Below, piece by piece: positions 49,203 through 58,219 of a DNA stretch of 64,000 bases; position 1 is the stretch's first letter, and each line of letters starts with the position of its first letter. Origin of the DNA: Lysobacter sp. (GTDB lineage: Bacteria > Pseudomonadota > Gammaproteobacteria > Xanthomonadales > Xanthomonadaceae). Under the pieces are notes generated by a model. That model was given only the letters and a program-made list of their open reading frames with translations, searched no databases and was not told the DNA's origin. The DNA is taken from NCBI GenBank assembly GCA_019634715.1, contig JAHCAU010000001.1, forward strand, positions 1 through 64,000, given 5' to 3'. A program made the position numbers and the translations under genes.

Positions 49203-49898
49203 TCAACGAGACTGAGCGGTGCGGTTCCACTGTTCTTCGTAATTCTTCATGAATTCGGCCTCCTGCTTCGCAGTGGCCGCATACTGCGCGTAGCCCAAAC
49301 GCCCGACCATCGCCTGTTTCGGCTGCCGGCCTTGGCGCCAAGCATTGATGGACGGGATTTCCAGAGCAGGCGCCCAGGTCTGTTGCACGTTGTCGGCGCG
49401 CGCGCGGAGCTTGTCCAGCATGGAAGCCACGCTGGCTTCGCGCTCGCTGGGCAACTTTTCAATACCTCGGTGCTGCTCCTCCGCCCGGTCGCGCTCTGCT
49501 TGGCGTTCCGCGATGCGTTCGCGCTGTTTCTCCAACGCTTGGGGCGTGCTGGCCTTGACCTCGTGCTTCCACGACGCATGGGCCTCATTCACCTGTTCGG
49601 TGACCGCCTCGAAATCCTTGAACCATTCCTCGCGCTCGCGTCTGCGGAACAGGCTGGGCGCTCCCTGGCGCAACAAGTCGTCGCGCCGATCGCGCAGTTG
49701 CGTCAGCCGGCCGTCGGCTTGAGCCAGTCGCGACCCATCTTCGCGGCCAGACAACTTGCGCTGTGCCTCTTCCACCTCGCGCGTCTGCTCTTGCGCACTC
49801 CGATCGAGCGCTGTCCAATCTTGTGCCTTGGATTCGGTCGATTGGGCCATGCGGCGGCGGAACGCCTCGTCGCCTTCCTGTGGGGTGGGGGTCGTCAT
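49203..49898 (-). CDS. Coiled-coil protein of the transfer region
   Basis: A 231-residue hydrophilic protein, almost entirely helical, with long Glu/Arg/Gln-rich stretches (EQTREVEEAQRKLSGRE, ALEKQRERIAERQAERD) that form coiled coils. There is no signal or membrane segment. The ATG at 49898 follows GGAGGAC. It is placed after the 974-residue ATPase with its own TTGCGC-type promoter between. The family is unknown. Confidence 0.72.
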   Translation of the reverse strand: MTTPTPQEGDEAFRRRMAQSTESKAQDWTALDRSAQEQTREVEEAQRKLSGREDGSRLAQADGRLTQLRDRRDDLLRQGAPSLFRRREREEWFKDFEAVTEQVNEAHASWKHEVKASTPQALEKQRERIAERQAERDRAEEQHRGIEKLPSEREASVASMLDKLRARADNVQQTWAPALEIPSINAWRQGRQPKQAMVGRLGYAQYAATAKQEAEFMKNYEEQWNRTAQSR

Positions 49899-49923
49899 CG
49901 GTGTCCTCCAAGGAATTTCATTC

Positions 49924-49951
49924 AGCATGGATCAGGTTTAGGAGTGCGCAA
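49924..49951 (-). promoter_or_regulatory. Element promoter TTGCGC-16-CATGCT (coiled-coil gene)
   Basis: TTGCGC (49946-49951) and CATGCT (49924-49929) on the minus strand with the 16-base spacer seen at the other sites. No GGGTAGG palindrome is visible. Confidence 0.5.
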
Positions 49952-49960
49952 GAGGGGCGG

Positions 49961-52885
49961 CTAGGCCGCCTTCTCCTGCGTCGATTGGGCTTTGTCGGTC
50001 GTTCGCGCGTCCTCCGGCCTCACCGTGGCGAAGTCCACTCGCCAAGCGCCCGCGCGGTTGATTTGCACGATGCAACGCCCCTTGTCCATCAGCAGCGCGT
50101 TGTATTCCTCTGGCTTGAACAACGGCTGGACTTCGCGCTTACCGCCGTTGGGCATGAGCAATAGCTTGTTCACGCTGCTGTCGTCGATCGGAGCCAACTT
50201 CGGGCCCATCCATTTGCTTGATGCGCCAGCGCCCGGCCGCACAGCGGTCAGCTGTCCGCCGCCCGCACGCTCAAACAGTTTCATCGCTGCGGCGCCCGGA
50301 TGATCGGGATCGTTCAGCGGGCTGTTGATCAGCGCGCTCATTCCGCCGCTGTAGTCGATGCCCCGCGTCGCGGTCTGGAACGTGGTCAGCATCGCGGTGC
50401 CCAAGCGATCTATGAACCACTTGTAGGTGCCGGGCGTGGATTGGAAGATGCCGGCTGACGTGAAATTGCCCAAGAACTGCTTCGTGGCCCACTCGTCGTG
50501 GAAAGTCGCTACGAGGCCCTCGTAGGACTGCGTCGCAAACACGTTCATCAGCCACAGCGATCGCGAGATGGACAACAGGTTGCGCTCGGCATCGCCGGCC
50601 AGCAGTTGGCACTCGTCCATCACGTTGAGGACCGGCAATTGGCCTTCTGCCCGCCAGGCCGCCTCACCCACGTCGGCGCGCTTCTGGATACCGGTGTAGA
50701 TGCGCTGCTTGACCAACGTGGCCACGATGCGTCCTGCGTCCCCGTGCTTGGTCGTCGGCAAGTTCACGCCCACCATCTTGCCGAAAAGCGCTTGGCTCAC
50801 GTCCATGCCGTGCTCCATGGAATGCCACGGCGCCCCATCTTGGTTGCGCAGGTGCTTGCCGCGCAACAGCGGATTGATCTTCTGGTGGACGTTGAGCAGA
50901 AAACTCGAGCGCTGCTCGGGCGCGTAGGCGGACCAGGTTTCAAAGATGAAGTCCAGCGAAGCCTGGAGCAGCGACCCCGGGATTCCCAAGTCCGGATGCA
51001 CGGTGTTGGGTTCGGAGGACAATCGCTGTTCGCGATCGCGCACCCGTTGCTCCAACGTCTCCGCATCGCCAAAACGGGTGGTGTCATAGCCCAGGTAGTC
51101 GGCCATTTCCAACATGCGCTGGCCGGGAATTGCCACGCCGCCCGCACCGACGCCCACCTGCGCCATGTGGGTGATGACCCGTTCCAGGGTGGCCGGCGTC
51201 CACGCCCACTCGCGATCGCTCATCGCCACGGCCTCCCATGCGCGACGTTGACTCTCAATTTTCTCCACTCGGGCTTCGTAGGCGGCGAGCTGCTCGGCCG
51301 TCGCCGTTCCGTCTTGGCGCTGAAGCTCGGCGATGTCCGCCCACACGAGGTCGATCGCCTCCTGCAGCCGCCGGGCTTCCTGCATGGCGGCGTGCCGATA
51401 AGCGATTTCATGGTCGCGCAATGCTTCGTGGATGACCGTCGCGTGGTCGAGGAAGTTCCGGGCCCCGCTTTCCCACACGCGATCGTCGTCACGTTGGTTG
51501 GTGCGCACCAGCGCGTTCAACGCGATGGAAACGTCTTGGGCGGTCAAGCCTTCGAACGGCGCGAAGTCGATGCCCGGTTCCACCATCAGGTCGATGATGT
51601 CGCGCATCTCTCCAGCCAGCGCACCCTTGCCGTCCGTGATGAGGGCACCGCCAAAATCCAGCGCGGCGTATTGGAGCAGCAGCAGACGAATCTGGTAGGT
51701 TTTGCCGATGCCCGTGTTCCCGAAAAGCATCAAGCTCGTGGTCAGGTCTTGCATGGACATCCACATGCCCGATCCTTCGTCCGGGGCATAGCCGTAGTGC
51801 TTCTTGGTGAGGTAGCCGCCAGCGGTGGCGACGTAAATCAGCGGTGTGGTGTCTCCCAGCGCGCGCTTGGCTTGGGACTCGCGGACTTCGACGTGGGCCT
51901 CCGCCAGTTTGCCCTGCGTGCCCAAGTTGAACGCCTCACCTTGCTGCCAGAGCAACTGGCTGCGCAGCAAGTATTCGCGGTTGGTGTAAACCATCGGGTA
52001 GAGGCACGCCAGCCCGAAGATGGCGGCCGGCGCGATGGCACTGGGCAGCACCGACGTCATCAGTCCTGCGCCCATCAAGACCATTCCCCACTTGGCGGCG
52101 TCCTTGACTCGATGAGCGGTGCCCAAGGCCACCTTGCCCTCGCCGTCGCCCAAGGCCATCAGGAAGCAGCCCACGATCACCGCGGTCATCAGGCACAGAA
52201 TCACCCCACCGGCGATCGCCAGCCCGGCCATCTCGCTGCCCATCGAAGGCATGGACACGCCGTTGGCGAGGAGGAGTGGAGCGGCATAGAGTAAGAAGCC
52301 GGCCTTCACGGCCTCCTTGACCTTTTCGCCTTGGGCAATGGCGATGAGGTAGGGAATGGTCGTCAGCGCTGGAAGAATCGCCAACGGTGCCCACAGCTTG
52401 CTCATCAGCAACGTCAGCGCGCCCAGAATGGGCAGCGCGATATACATGAGAGACGTGGCGGTGCTGTCCCCACCCTTCCCCTGATCCGAACCGAGCACAT
52501 AGCCTTCGATGCGGCGACCGTTCTTGGTCATCAGCATGCGCGGCGTGCTGTCCCGCAGATCAGCCGGCACTTTGGGCCACCACGGTTGGAACGTGTCGAG
52601 TTCACTGTCGGGGATGGTGTCTGGCACCACCCAAGCACCGATCTCATCCTGGACGGCGCCGAGTTCGCGGACGTCATCGGCTTCCGCGCTCGGCACCTGC
52701 AGGCGACGCGACTTCACGCGATCGAGCACGTCGAAACGCCCGACGATGTTCTCGTAGCGATTGGCCGCCTCGTCCTGGATGGCCGTGCGGACGTCCAGGC
52801 TGCTGGCGGTTTTCCGGAACAGGGCTTTCTCGACCTTGGCCACCAAAGCCAAAGCGTCAAACACGTTGGGAACGCGCAGGGTCAT
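49961..52885 (-). CDS. Large membrane ATPase, VirD4/TraG-like, second in the element
   Basis: A 974-residue protein. Residues 1-145 are soluble. About four to five helices (residues 150-300) follow, then a P-loop NTPase domain with Walker A LFGNTGIGKTYQIR near residue 391, a helical insertion rich in Glu/Arg, and Walker B PVLNVMDECQLLAG near residue 758. The late region GYLxIFQSTPGTYKWFIDRLGT-like (seen as GIFQSTPGTYKWFIDRLG) recalls coupling proteins. It is distinct from the T4CP at 46 kb. It may be a transfer motor or a substrate-selection ATPase. It lies 10 bp from the gene upstream. Confidence 0.78.
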   Translation of the reverse strand: MTLRVPNVFDALALVAKVEKALFRKTASSLDVRTAIQDEAANRYENIVGRFDVLDRVKSRRLQVPSAEADDVRELGAVQDEIGAWVVPDTIPDSELDTFQPWWPKVPADLRDSTPRMLMTKNGRRIEGYVLGSDQGKGGDSTATSLMYIALPILGALTLLMSKLWAPLAILPALTTIPYLIAIAQGEKVKEAVKAGFLLYAAPLLLANGVSMPSMGSEMAGLAIAGGVILCLMTAVIVGCFLMALGDGEGKVALGTAHRVKDAAKWGMVLMGAGLMTSVLPSAIAPAAIFGLACLYPMVYTNREYLLRSQLLWQQGEAFNLGTQGKLAEAHVEVRESQAKRALGDTTPLIYVATAGGYLTKKHYGYAPDEGSGMWMSMQDLTTSLMLFGNTGIGKTYQIRLLLLQYAALDFGGALITDGKGALAGEMRDIIDLMVEPGIDFAPFEGLTAQDVSIALNALVRTNQRDDDRVWESGARNFLDHATVIHEALRDHEIAYRHAAMQEARRLQEAIDLVWADIAELQRQDGTATAEQLAAYEARVEKIESQRRAWEAVAMSDREWAWTPATLERVITHMAQVGVGAGGVAIPGQRMLEMADYLGYDTTRFGDAETLEQRVRDREQRLSSEPNTVHPDLGIPGSLLQASLDFIFETWSAYAPEQRSSFLLNVHQKINPLLRGKHLRNQDGAPWHSMEHGMDVSQALFGKMVGVNLPTTKHGDAGRIVATLVKQRIYTGIQKRADVGEAAWRAEGQLPVLNVMDECQLLAGDAERNLLSISRSLWLMNVFATQSYEGLVATFHDEWATKQFLGNFTSAGIFQSTPGTYKWFIDRLGTAMLTTFQTATRGIDYSGGMSALINSPLNDPDHPGAAAMKLFERAGGGQLTAVRPGAGASSKWMGPKLAPIDDSSVNKLLLMPNGGKREVQPLFKPEEYNALLMDKGRCIVQINRAGAWRVDFATVRPEDARTTDKAQSTQEKAA

Positions 52886-52895
52886 CGTGGGCTCC

Positions 52896-53390
52896 TTATT
52901 GTCCGCAAACGGCGAGTTCGGCCGGGGTCAACATCCGCTGCGCCCTGGTGGCAGCAAGGACGGCTTGTTCGCACTGCTTCTGATCGGGTTTGGCCACAGC
53001 GGCTGAACCACCGCCGGCAAACAGCGGAATGGGAGGCGTGCCGTTGCTCAGTTGAGCCGCCGCGAGCGTCATGCACGTGCAGAGGGCGACACCGATGAGG
53101 CTCGCGCCCAGGGCAACGTGGGGCTGGCTCGCCTCGCGCGTTTGGGTCGCATAGAGCTGATCTTTCTGCCATTTCTTGAACGCCCTTTCGTCGGTCGGCG
53201 GGTGTCGGTCGGTGGGGAGGTAGAAATACGTGCGTCGCACGTTCTCGCCGATCAGATCTTCGGCCAGTCCCAAGGTTTCGGGCGGGCCTAGGAACAACCG
53301 GCCGTGGAGGTTCATCCATCGGCTGCCAAAGAGCAGCCTTCTCGAATCGCGGTATTGGGCAAACAACCAACCGAACAACGACGTGAGCAT
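52896..53390 (-). CDS. Membrane protein of the transfer operon
   Basis: A 164-residue protein. The N-terminal 90 residues are soluble (SLFGWLFAQYRDSRRLLFGS, then FYLPTDRHPPTDERAFKKWQ). One helix (VALGASLIGVALCTCMTLAA) leads to a short periplasmic tail with two cysteines. AGGAGGG precedes the ATG at 53390. It is first in the operon with the 974-residue ATPase. The family is unknown. Confidence 0.68.
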   Translation of the reverse strand: MLTSLFGWLFAQYRDSRRLLFGSRWMNLHGRLFLGPPETLGLAEDLIGENVRRTYFYLPTDRHPPTDERAFKKWQKDQLYATQTREASQPHVALGASLIGVALCTCMTLAAAQLSNGTPPIPLFAGGGSAAVAKPDQKQCEQAVLAATRAQRMLTPAELAVCGQ

Positions 53391-53409
53391 GTGCCCTCCT
53401 AAATCTCTT

Positions 53410-53452
53410 GGGTGAATGCACCTATCCATAAACGAGACTTGGCAACGCGCAA
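53410..53452 (-). promoter_or_regulatory. Element promoter TTGCGC-16-TATGGA with operator (ATPase operon)
   Basis: TTGCGC (53447-53452), TATGGA (53425-53430), then on the plus strand GGGTGAATGCACCTATCC (53410-53427), an imperfect form of the GGGTAGG palindrome. Confidence 0.6.
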
Positions 53453-53455
53453 GGG

Positions 53456-54655
53456 CTACCGCTGCTTTATCCATGCGTCCATTGCGGCGTCGGCCTCGTC
53501 CTGCCACGTCGGTGCGGCGGGCCCGGGCGCCGGGGCTGGCGTGGGCTTCGGCGTGGCCTGACGCACCGGCTTGGGCGCGGCGGGTTTCGCCACCGCCGTC
53601 GGTTCGGCCTTCGGCTCAGGAGCCGGTGCAGCGGTTGCGGGTTCGATGCCAAGCGTTGATGGCGTTGGCTCGCCCCGCCCCACTGGTGCCGCCTCGGACT
53701 CGGGTTCGACGACCGGTTCGACAACGGGCGACATCTCCGGAACTACTGCGGGAGGTGCCAACTGGCTCGTTTCGGCTTGCACCGGGGTGGGCCTTTCGGG
53801 TTCATCGGACGCCGACACGTCGCGCGTGGCCCACCAGGCAATGCCCGCTGCCGAAGCCAGTGCAAGAACGACGCCGGCGATCAGCGGGGCCTTGCGAAGC
53901 GGTGCATGCTCGGGACGATTGCTCGGCGTTGAGCGTGTGGACCGGGGCGCCTCGACCACCACAGGCGGTGCCGGAGCGTTCTGTGGGACACATTTGATGA
54001 CTGGGACCGGAGCGGCTCCTTCAAGGGCCGAGGAAGCAGTGCCGGGTGGCATGCCGATTGCGTCCTTGGACGCAAAGGCTTCGGATTCGCAGCCCTGCTT
54101 CCCCACAGAGACGTCATTCGACGGTTCCGGGTCGGTCTTGGCGCATAGCGCCATGGAAACATCTTCGGCAGAGAGATCGGATAGCGGCGCAGTCCCGTAG
54201 GGACCGACTGCGATGTTGGGCAGATCGCCTCCGGCGGAGACCAGCGTGCCCATACCGTCATACACCAGGACGCCGGCTGATGGTCCCACACGCATTTCAC
54301 TTTCGTCGGCGGTTTGGCTCACCCTTGGGAACCACGGTTGAGCTGCCGGGCGGGCACCGGCTGCGAGTTCGGAAGGCGCAAGCGGGGGCGTTTCGGCCGC
54401 CTTGGCCGTCCGCTTGGCGTCCAGGACGGCTTTCGCTTCCCGCGCCTTCTCCAGAGCCGCGTGGGAGGCCTTCTGCCCCAGCGCCAACAGTCCCTTACCC
54501 ACTTGCGACACACCCTGGCCGGCAGCAGTCAGCTTCTCGCGCGCGTCGTTGGAGAACACCCGGTCATCGGGCGGCGCCGTCGCGTCGGAGGCCTTGCCGG
54601 CCCTCTGACGCAAGCGTTCGATCTGACGTTGACGGATGCGATCTTCGTGGGACAC
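53456..54655 (-). CDS. TonB/TraB-like Pro-rich single-pass membrane protein
   Basis: A 399-residue protein starting at a GTG. A cytoplasmic N-terminal part with basic coiled-coil start (EDRIRQRQIERLRQRAG) precedes one helix near residues 270-290 (PLIAGVVLALASAAGIAWW). A long periplasmic Pro/Glu/Ala-rich tail (PEMSPVVEPVVEPESEAAP...) ends the protein. The layout resembles proteins that span the envelope in secretion channels (VirB10/TraB-like), but no sequence family is recognised. Confidence 0.65.
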   Translation of the reverse strand: MSHEDRIRQRQIERLRQRAGKASDATAPPDDRVFSNDAREKLTAAGQGVSQVGKGLLALGQKASHAALEKAREAKAVLDAKRTAKAAETPPLAPSELAAGARPAAQPWFPRVSQTADESEMRVGPSAGVLVYDGMGTLVSAGGDLPNIAVGPYGTAPLSDLSAEDVSMALCAKTDPEPSNDVSVGKQGCESEAFASKDAIGMPPGTASSALEGAAPVPVIKCVPQNAPAPPVVVEAPRSTRSTPSNRPEHAPLRKAPLIAGVVLALASAAGIAWWATRDVSASDEPERPTPVQAETSQLAPPAVVPEMSPVVEPVVEPESEAAPVGRGEPTPSTLGIEPATAAPAPEPKAEPTAVAKPAAPKPVRQATPKPTPAPAPGPAAPTWQDEADAAMDAWIKQR

Positions 54656-54715
54656 GGGGCTCTCCTGGAGGGAACAAGGGGAGGACCGGCCACGCGAGGC
54701 GACCGGTCCATGCGG

Positions 54716-55366
54716 TCAGCGCAACTCGGGCATCGGCGACACGACGACGCGGTATGCACCCGAGCCGCAACCGTCAACCACCTTCGCCTTGCTCAGCGCG
54801 CCACGCCGATCGAGTTCGGCACGCGGCGCGTTGCACACCGATTGATCGATGCCCTCGAAGCGGACCGTGAGCTCGTTGGTGCTGCTGGTGATGAGCACGG
54901 CCAATTTGTCGAGCGAGGCGGCCGTGCGAGGGCTCACCGGCGCCATGTCGGCGGGCCGGTAGCCGATGATCAAGGCGTCGAGTGCTTCGGCCTGGCCGTC
55001 GTTGGCGTTGACGGTCTTCGTCTCCACGCGGGCGTCGAGACCAGCGTCACGGGCCGCATCGGCGGTGGCTTCAGCTTCCTTCAACTGCTTTCGGTAACTC
55101 GCCACACCACCGACTACAGCACCCGCAGCGCACGCCGCAACAGCCTTGTCCTTCTTGCCGGTGAGGTAAGCCAGCGCTCCGCCGGCCAAACAACCGATAC
55201 CGGCCGACTTGGCCACGCGCCGCTTGTCGGTGGATGGCTGAGGTGCATCGGTTTGCACCGATGTGCTCCGTGCGTGGAAAGGCGTCGTGCCCGAACTTGC
55301 GGTGGCGCAGCCGGACAGCATCACGCTGGCGGCGACAACAGTGGTGATGAAGGTTTTGTTTTTCAT
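54716..55366 (-). CDS. Lipoprotein with glycine-zipper segment
   Basis: A 216-residue lipoprotein (lipobox LSGC after MKNKTFITTVVAASVM). Residues about 55-90 form a glycine zipper (AGIGCLAGGALAYLTGKKDKAVAACAAGAVVGG), followed by an OmpA-like region ending in YRVVVSPMPELR. It could anchor the transfer machinery to the outer membrane (VirB7-like in role, not in sequence). Confidence 0.75.
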   Translation of the reverse strand: MKNKTFITTVVAASVMLSGCATASSGTTPFHARSTSVQTDAPQPSTDKRRVAKSAGIGCLAGGALAYLTGKKDKAVAACAAGAVVGGVASYRKQLKEAEATADAARDAGLDARVETKTVNANDGQAEALDALIIGYRPADMAPVSPRTAASLDKLAVLITSSTNELTVRFEGIDQSVCNAPRAELDRRGALSKAKVVDGCGSGAYRVVVSPMPELR

Positions 55367-55394
55367 GAGGGAGTCTCCAGTGGTGGGGGGAGGA

Positions 55395-55844
55395 TCAACC
55401 GCGAGCTTTGGGCGCTTGACGCGGTTGCGGCCAGTCGGTCGCGCCGGGTGATGGCGTCGAGGTGCGTTCGGTGCCCATTGCCAACGCCATCGGCAAGGCG
55501 TCCATCAGGAACGTCTTCATGTGCGCCAGTTGCTCGGCGGTGTTGGCTTCAAGGTGCTGGCGGAGTTGCTGATGGTCGGCGTGCATGAGTTGGTGGAGCT
55601 CACCCAAGCGTTTTGCGGTGGTGAGCAGGGCCGCCATCGATTGCGCGCTCTCGCTGCGGAAGTCGTCCAGCTGGCGACGCATGTCTGTCGCCAACTCGGT
55701 CATCGCTGAAGCGTGGTCGTGGCCGTCGTTTCTGGCCACCACGGCGCGGCGCAGGTATTCGTTCAGCGACAGGTTCGCGCGATCGGCCGCGCGCTTGGCG
55801 CGCGCCAGTTCGGCTTCTGGAATGTCGAAAGATTTGCGGAGCAT
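55395..55844 (-). CDS. Ribbon-helix-helix mobility/regulatory protein
   Basis: A 149-residue protein. The first 45 residues form a ribbon-helix-helix fold (MLRKSFDIPEAELARAKRAA and LSLNEYLRRAVVA), followed by a long coiled coil. Relaxosome accessory proteins (TrwA/TraY/MbeC-like) and antitoxins share this layout. The first gene after a TTGCGC-type promoter. It may bind oriT or the GGGTAGG operator. Confidence 0.72.
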   Translation of the reverse strand: MLRKSFDIPEAELARAKRAADRANLSLNEYLRRAVVARNDGHDHASAMTELATDMRRQLDDFRSESAQSMAALLTTAKRLGELHQLMHADHQQLRQHLEANTAEQLAHMKTFLMDALPMALAMGTERTSTPSPGATDWPQPRQAPKARG

Positions 55845-55877
55845 CGCGAGGTGTAGTCCTTGGATCGGCTACACCCA

Positions 55878-55905
55878 CCAATAGATCGAATTCGGAAACG
55901 CGCAA
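55878..55905 (-). promoter_or_regulatory. Element promoter TTGCGC-16-TATTGG (ribbon-helix-helix gene)
   Basis: TTGCGC (55900-55905) and TATTGG (55878-55883) on the minus strand; the hexamers are identical to those of the adhesin promoter. The following GGGTGTAG is a partial operator-like half. Confidence 0.6.
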
Positions 55906-56522
55906 GGGCCCGCCCAACTCCACTTGGAAATTGGGTTCGCTCACGCTTTTCCAGCAAGCCGCATGGCCCGTTCGGTGGGCCAGTCTGAAACGCTCATGGA
56001 GCAAGGGGTTGGCGGATCGAACTGGCGCGGAGCGGGCCCGCATTGAGAAACACTTCAGTGCGTCATGTGTATGCCCCCTCTTCGGAAGACGAAGAGCCAG
56101 AGAACCCTCCCCGGAAAAACTTTCTCCCCGTCCTCGCGCTCCGCTTCACCCAGCCCACTAGCCCCTCACCCTTGCGCGCACTGACCCCGGCGCTATAACG
56201 AATGGGCACCCAACTCGAATGCCCCACGCCCGCCCATGCCCCGCTCTGTCGCATCTCGCGCACGCCAACGCTCGCTTCGCTTTTCATCCTTCCTCCCATT
56301 CATGCAGAGCGGGAATGGCGGTGGGTCGGCGATCAGAAAACCTGTCGCCCTTGTGTCGAGTTCGCGCGGTCGCGTCGCCGTTCCGATGCACCGCACTGGG
56401 GGTGATCCGGCGAACGCGAGCGGAGGCGGTGGAAGTATTTCGAGCCGCTCCCCACTTGCCACCAAGCCGCCCTTTCGCCCCGCTTTAGTCGTTCTGGCGA
56501 TGTGCGATGCGCGTGCATCCCG
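55906..56522. other. Divergent intergenic region, possible oriT or leader
   Basis: About 600 bp without a convincing gene between the ribbon-helix-helix gene and the HNH-like gene. It contains a plus-strand promoter at 56172-56199. Short frames here have no supporting features. A non-coding stretch beside an RHH accessory gene is a usual place for oriT, but I could not identify a nick site. Confidence 0.4.
56172..56199 (+). promoter_or_regulatory. Element promoter TTGCGC-16-TATAAC
   Basis: TTGCGC (56172-56177), 16 bases, TATAAC (56194-56199), the best -10 in the family. It points to the HNH-like gene, leaving a leader of about 320 bases. Confidence 0.6.
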
Positions 56523-57539
56523 ATGACCGAAACCTCCGCTCCGCTGGCATCGCTTTTTGCATCCGCACTGCTCGTGGCCAACGATGCGCCGCGCCACCAG
56601 TGGAGCGAATGGGCGCGCGACGCTGTGGCCGCGGCACAGCATCACTGCTGCGCCTATTGCGACGCCCCGTTGGACGCGATGTGTCCGCAGAGATGGAGCG
56701 TCCAACCAGTGATTTCCGCCTCCTTGGGCGTCCCCGCCGCTTCTGAATTCCTCCGTGTCGCATGCAAGCCGTGCGCGAACGCCAAGGGCCAGCAAGATCC
56801 GCTGGCGTGGCCAGAGTGGCAACGGCGCATGCCGCCGGAGCGGGTCGAAGCTGTGCTGGCGCTGCGGCGCACGGCGTTGCTGGTGGCGCCTCAACACCTC
56901 ACGCCGCACCGACCCCACTCGCCCGTCGATGCAGTTAAAGAACACCTGCTTGCGCGTTTTGCGCACCCCCGCTTTCGAGCGTGGGCATGGCGCGGTCGGG
57001 AAGAAGCGTTCGTCGGGTGGCCGATGGCCCGATCGATCCATCGGAGCACCCGGGAAGCGATGGCGGTGCTGCTGTATGGGCAGCGCGCCACGCGCATTCC
57101 GCACCCGAAGGCCGTGCTTTTCGCCTTGCCGTCGGATCGCTTCTTGGAGGCCGTGTGGGCCCTCATCGAACTGCACGGCTGGATATGTCCAGTGTCACTC
57201 CATGCCGAACCTGCGCCCGAGTCAGACGACTGGCGTGAGAGCTGGCCGCACACCTTCACGTCGCTGCAGGATCTGCGCCGGCGCCGGCGCGCCCACGAGC
57301 GCCAACCCTTGCCTTCGCCTCCACGAGACCAAAGCCAATCGCCTTCGGCAGTGTCCCACCGGCGGGCTTACGCCAAGCGACGCGAAGCGGAGCGTCGGCA
57401 CCGCGACGCTGTCGCCCAGGCAGGCTACCGGTCGCGCATGGGTCACGTGGACGCGGGACGGCTCCCGCCGCTCGCATTCGAAGACTGGGCCGAGCTCTAC
57501 CTCGACTCCCTTCTCCATCGGCTCCCACGTGCGCTATGA
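56523..57539 (+). CDS. HNH-like zinc-binding protein
   Basis: A 338-residue protein. The N-terminal third has CCAYCDAPL and ACKPCANAKG cysteine pairs around WSVQPVISAS, the frame of an HNH/McrA-type nuclease in which the expected first His is replaced. The C-terminal half is basic with Arg-rich stretches and ends in an acidic helix. It could be a degenerate nuclease or a nucleic-acid-binding protein. The start is uncertain: 56502 is an alternative. Confidence 0.62.
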   Translation: MTETSAPLASLFASALLVANDAPRHQWSEWARDAVAAAQHHCCAYCDAPLDAMCPQRWSVQPVISASLGVPAASEFLRVACKPCANAKGQQDPLAWPEWQRRMPPERVEAVLALRRTALLVAPQHLTPHRPHSPVDAVKEHLLARFAHPRFRAWAWRGREEAFVGWPMARSIHRSTREAMAVLLYGQRATRIPHPKAVLFALPSDRFLEAVWALIELHGWICPVSLHAEPAPESDDWRESWPHTFTSLQDLRRRRRAHERQPLPSPPRDQSQSPSAVSHRRAYAKRREAERRHRDAVAQAGYRSRMGHVDAGRLPPLAFEDWAELYLDSLLHRLPRAL

Positions 57540-57541
57540 GA

Positions 57542-57561
57542 AAGGGGCCCGAAGGCCCCTT
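57542..57561. terminator. Hairpin between convergent genes
   Basis: A stem of AAGGGGCC/GGCCCCTT with loop CGAA between the HNH-like gene and the Lys-rich gene. There is no T-run. Confidence 0.55.
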
Positions 57562-57568
57562 GGCGTGT

Positions 57569-58219
57569 TCAGCGCTGGCCGCGCGATTTGCGCAACTGGT
57601 TGATCGCCCGTCGCACCTGCTTGCGCTGGTCCGCATGCGGATCGTGCGCGGGAGAGTTGACCACCAGCCGCTTGTTTTCCGCGACCAGACGCTCCGCTGC
57701 CCAACTGGCCAACGCGATGATGGCCGTCGTTCCCAGCGCATCCTCGTCCCGGTCGACACCGAAAAGGATGCGGATCTGCTCCCTCAGCTTCGGAGGGATG
57801 GTGATCATCGATCGCTGCGTCCGTTTGCCGTCCCGGGTCATGTAGTCGGGGATTCGAGCCTGCCGCCCGATGTCCAAATGAACCTTCCGGCCGTCGCGGG
57901 TGAAAGGCTTTTCCAGGTCGAAATCCCAGAACGCCTTTCGCGTCGGCAGGTCGCCTGCAGCCAGGAGGAGTTGGGGATCGACCTTCGCCAAGTCGATATC
58001 AGCCTGAGCCGCCAGCCGCGTCGCCGTGCGCTTGGTACCCGAATGCACGGCCTTGACGGCTGCGCTGAGGTCCCGTTTGCCGGCCTTCTTGGCGGCCGAA
58101 TTTTTGGCGGGAACCTTCTTGGCCACCACCTTCTTCGTGGCTGGCTTGGCCGCCTTCTTCACTGCCATGGGGTCTGTCGCCGGATTCGCCGGCCCTGTTT
58201 GGGTAGGGGCATCCATCAT
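57569..58219 (-). CDS. Lys/Ala-rich DNA-binding partner of the ParA-like ATPase
   Basis: A 216-residue protein overlapping the parA stop codon by 4 bp. The N-terminus is a histone-like Lys/Ala/Pro tail (VKKAAKPATKKVVAKKVPAK). The C-terminal part (RSMITIPPKLREQIRILFGVDRDEDALGTTAIIALASWAAERL) looks like a ribbon-helix-helix or similar DNA-binding fold. It takes the place of ParB. It probably binds a centromere-like site or DNA non-specifically. Confidence 0.7.
   Translation of the reverse strand: MMDAPTQTGPANPATDPMAVKKAAKPATKKVVAKKVPAKNSAAKKAGKRDLSAAVKAVHSGTKRTATRLAAQADIDLAKVDPQLLLAAGDLPTRKAFWDFDLEKPFTRDGRKVHLDIGRQARIPDYMTRDGKRTQRSMITIPPKLREQIRILFGVDRDEDALGTTAIIALASWAAERLVAENKRLVVNSPAHDPHADQRKQVRRAINQLRKSRGQR

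Noticed and set aside
55931..56299. Short frames on both strands between the ribbon-helix-helix and HNH-like genes
   Set aside because: They overlap each other and the promoter and lack ribosome sites.
58196..58210. Another GGGTAGG-like operator near the parA partner start
   Set aside because: It lies within the coding start (APTQ codons), has only one half-site and no TTGCGC element.
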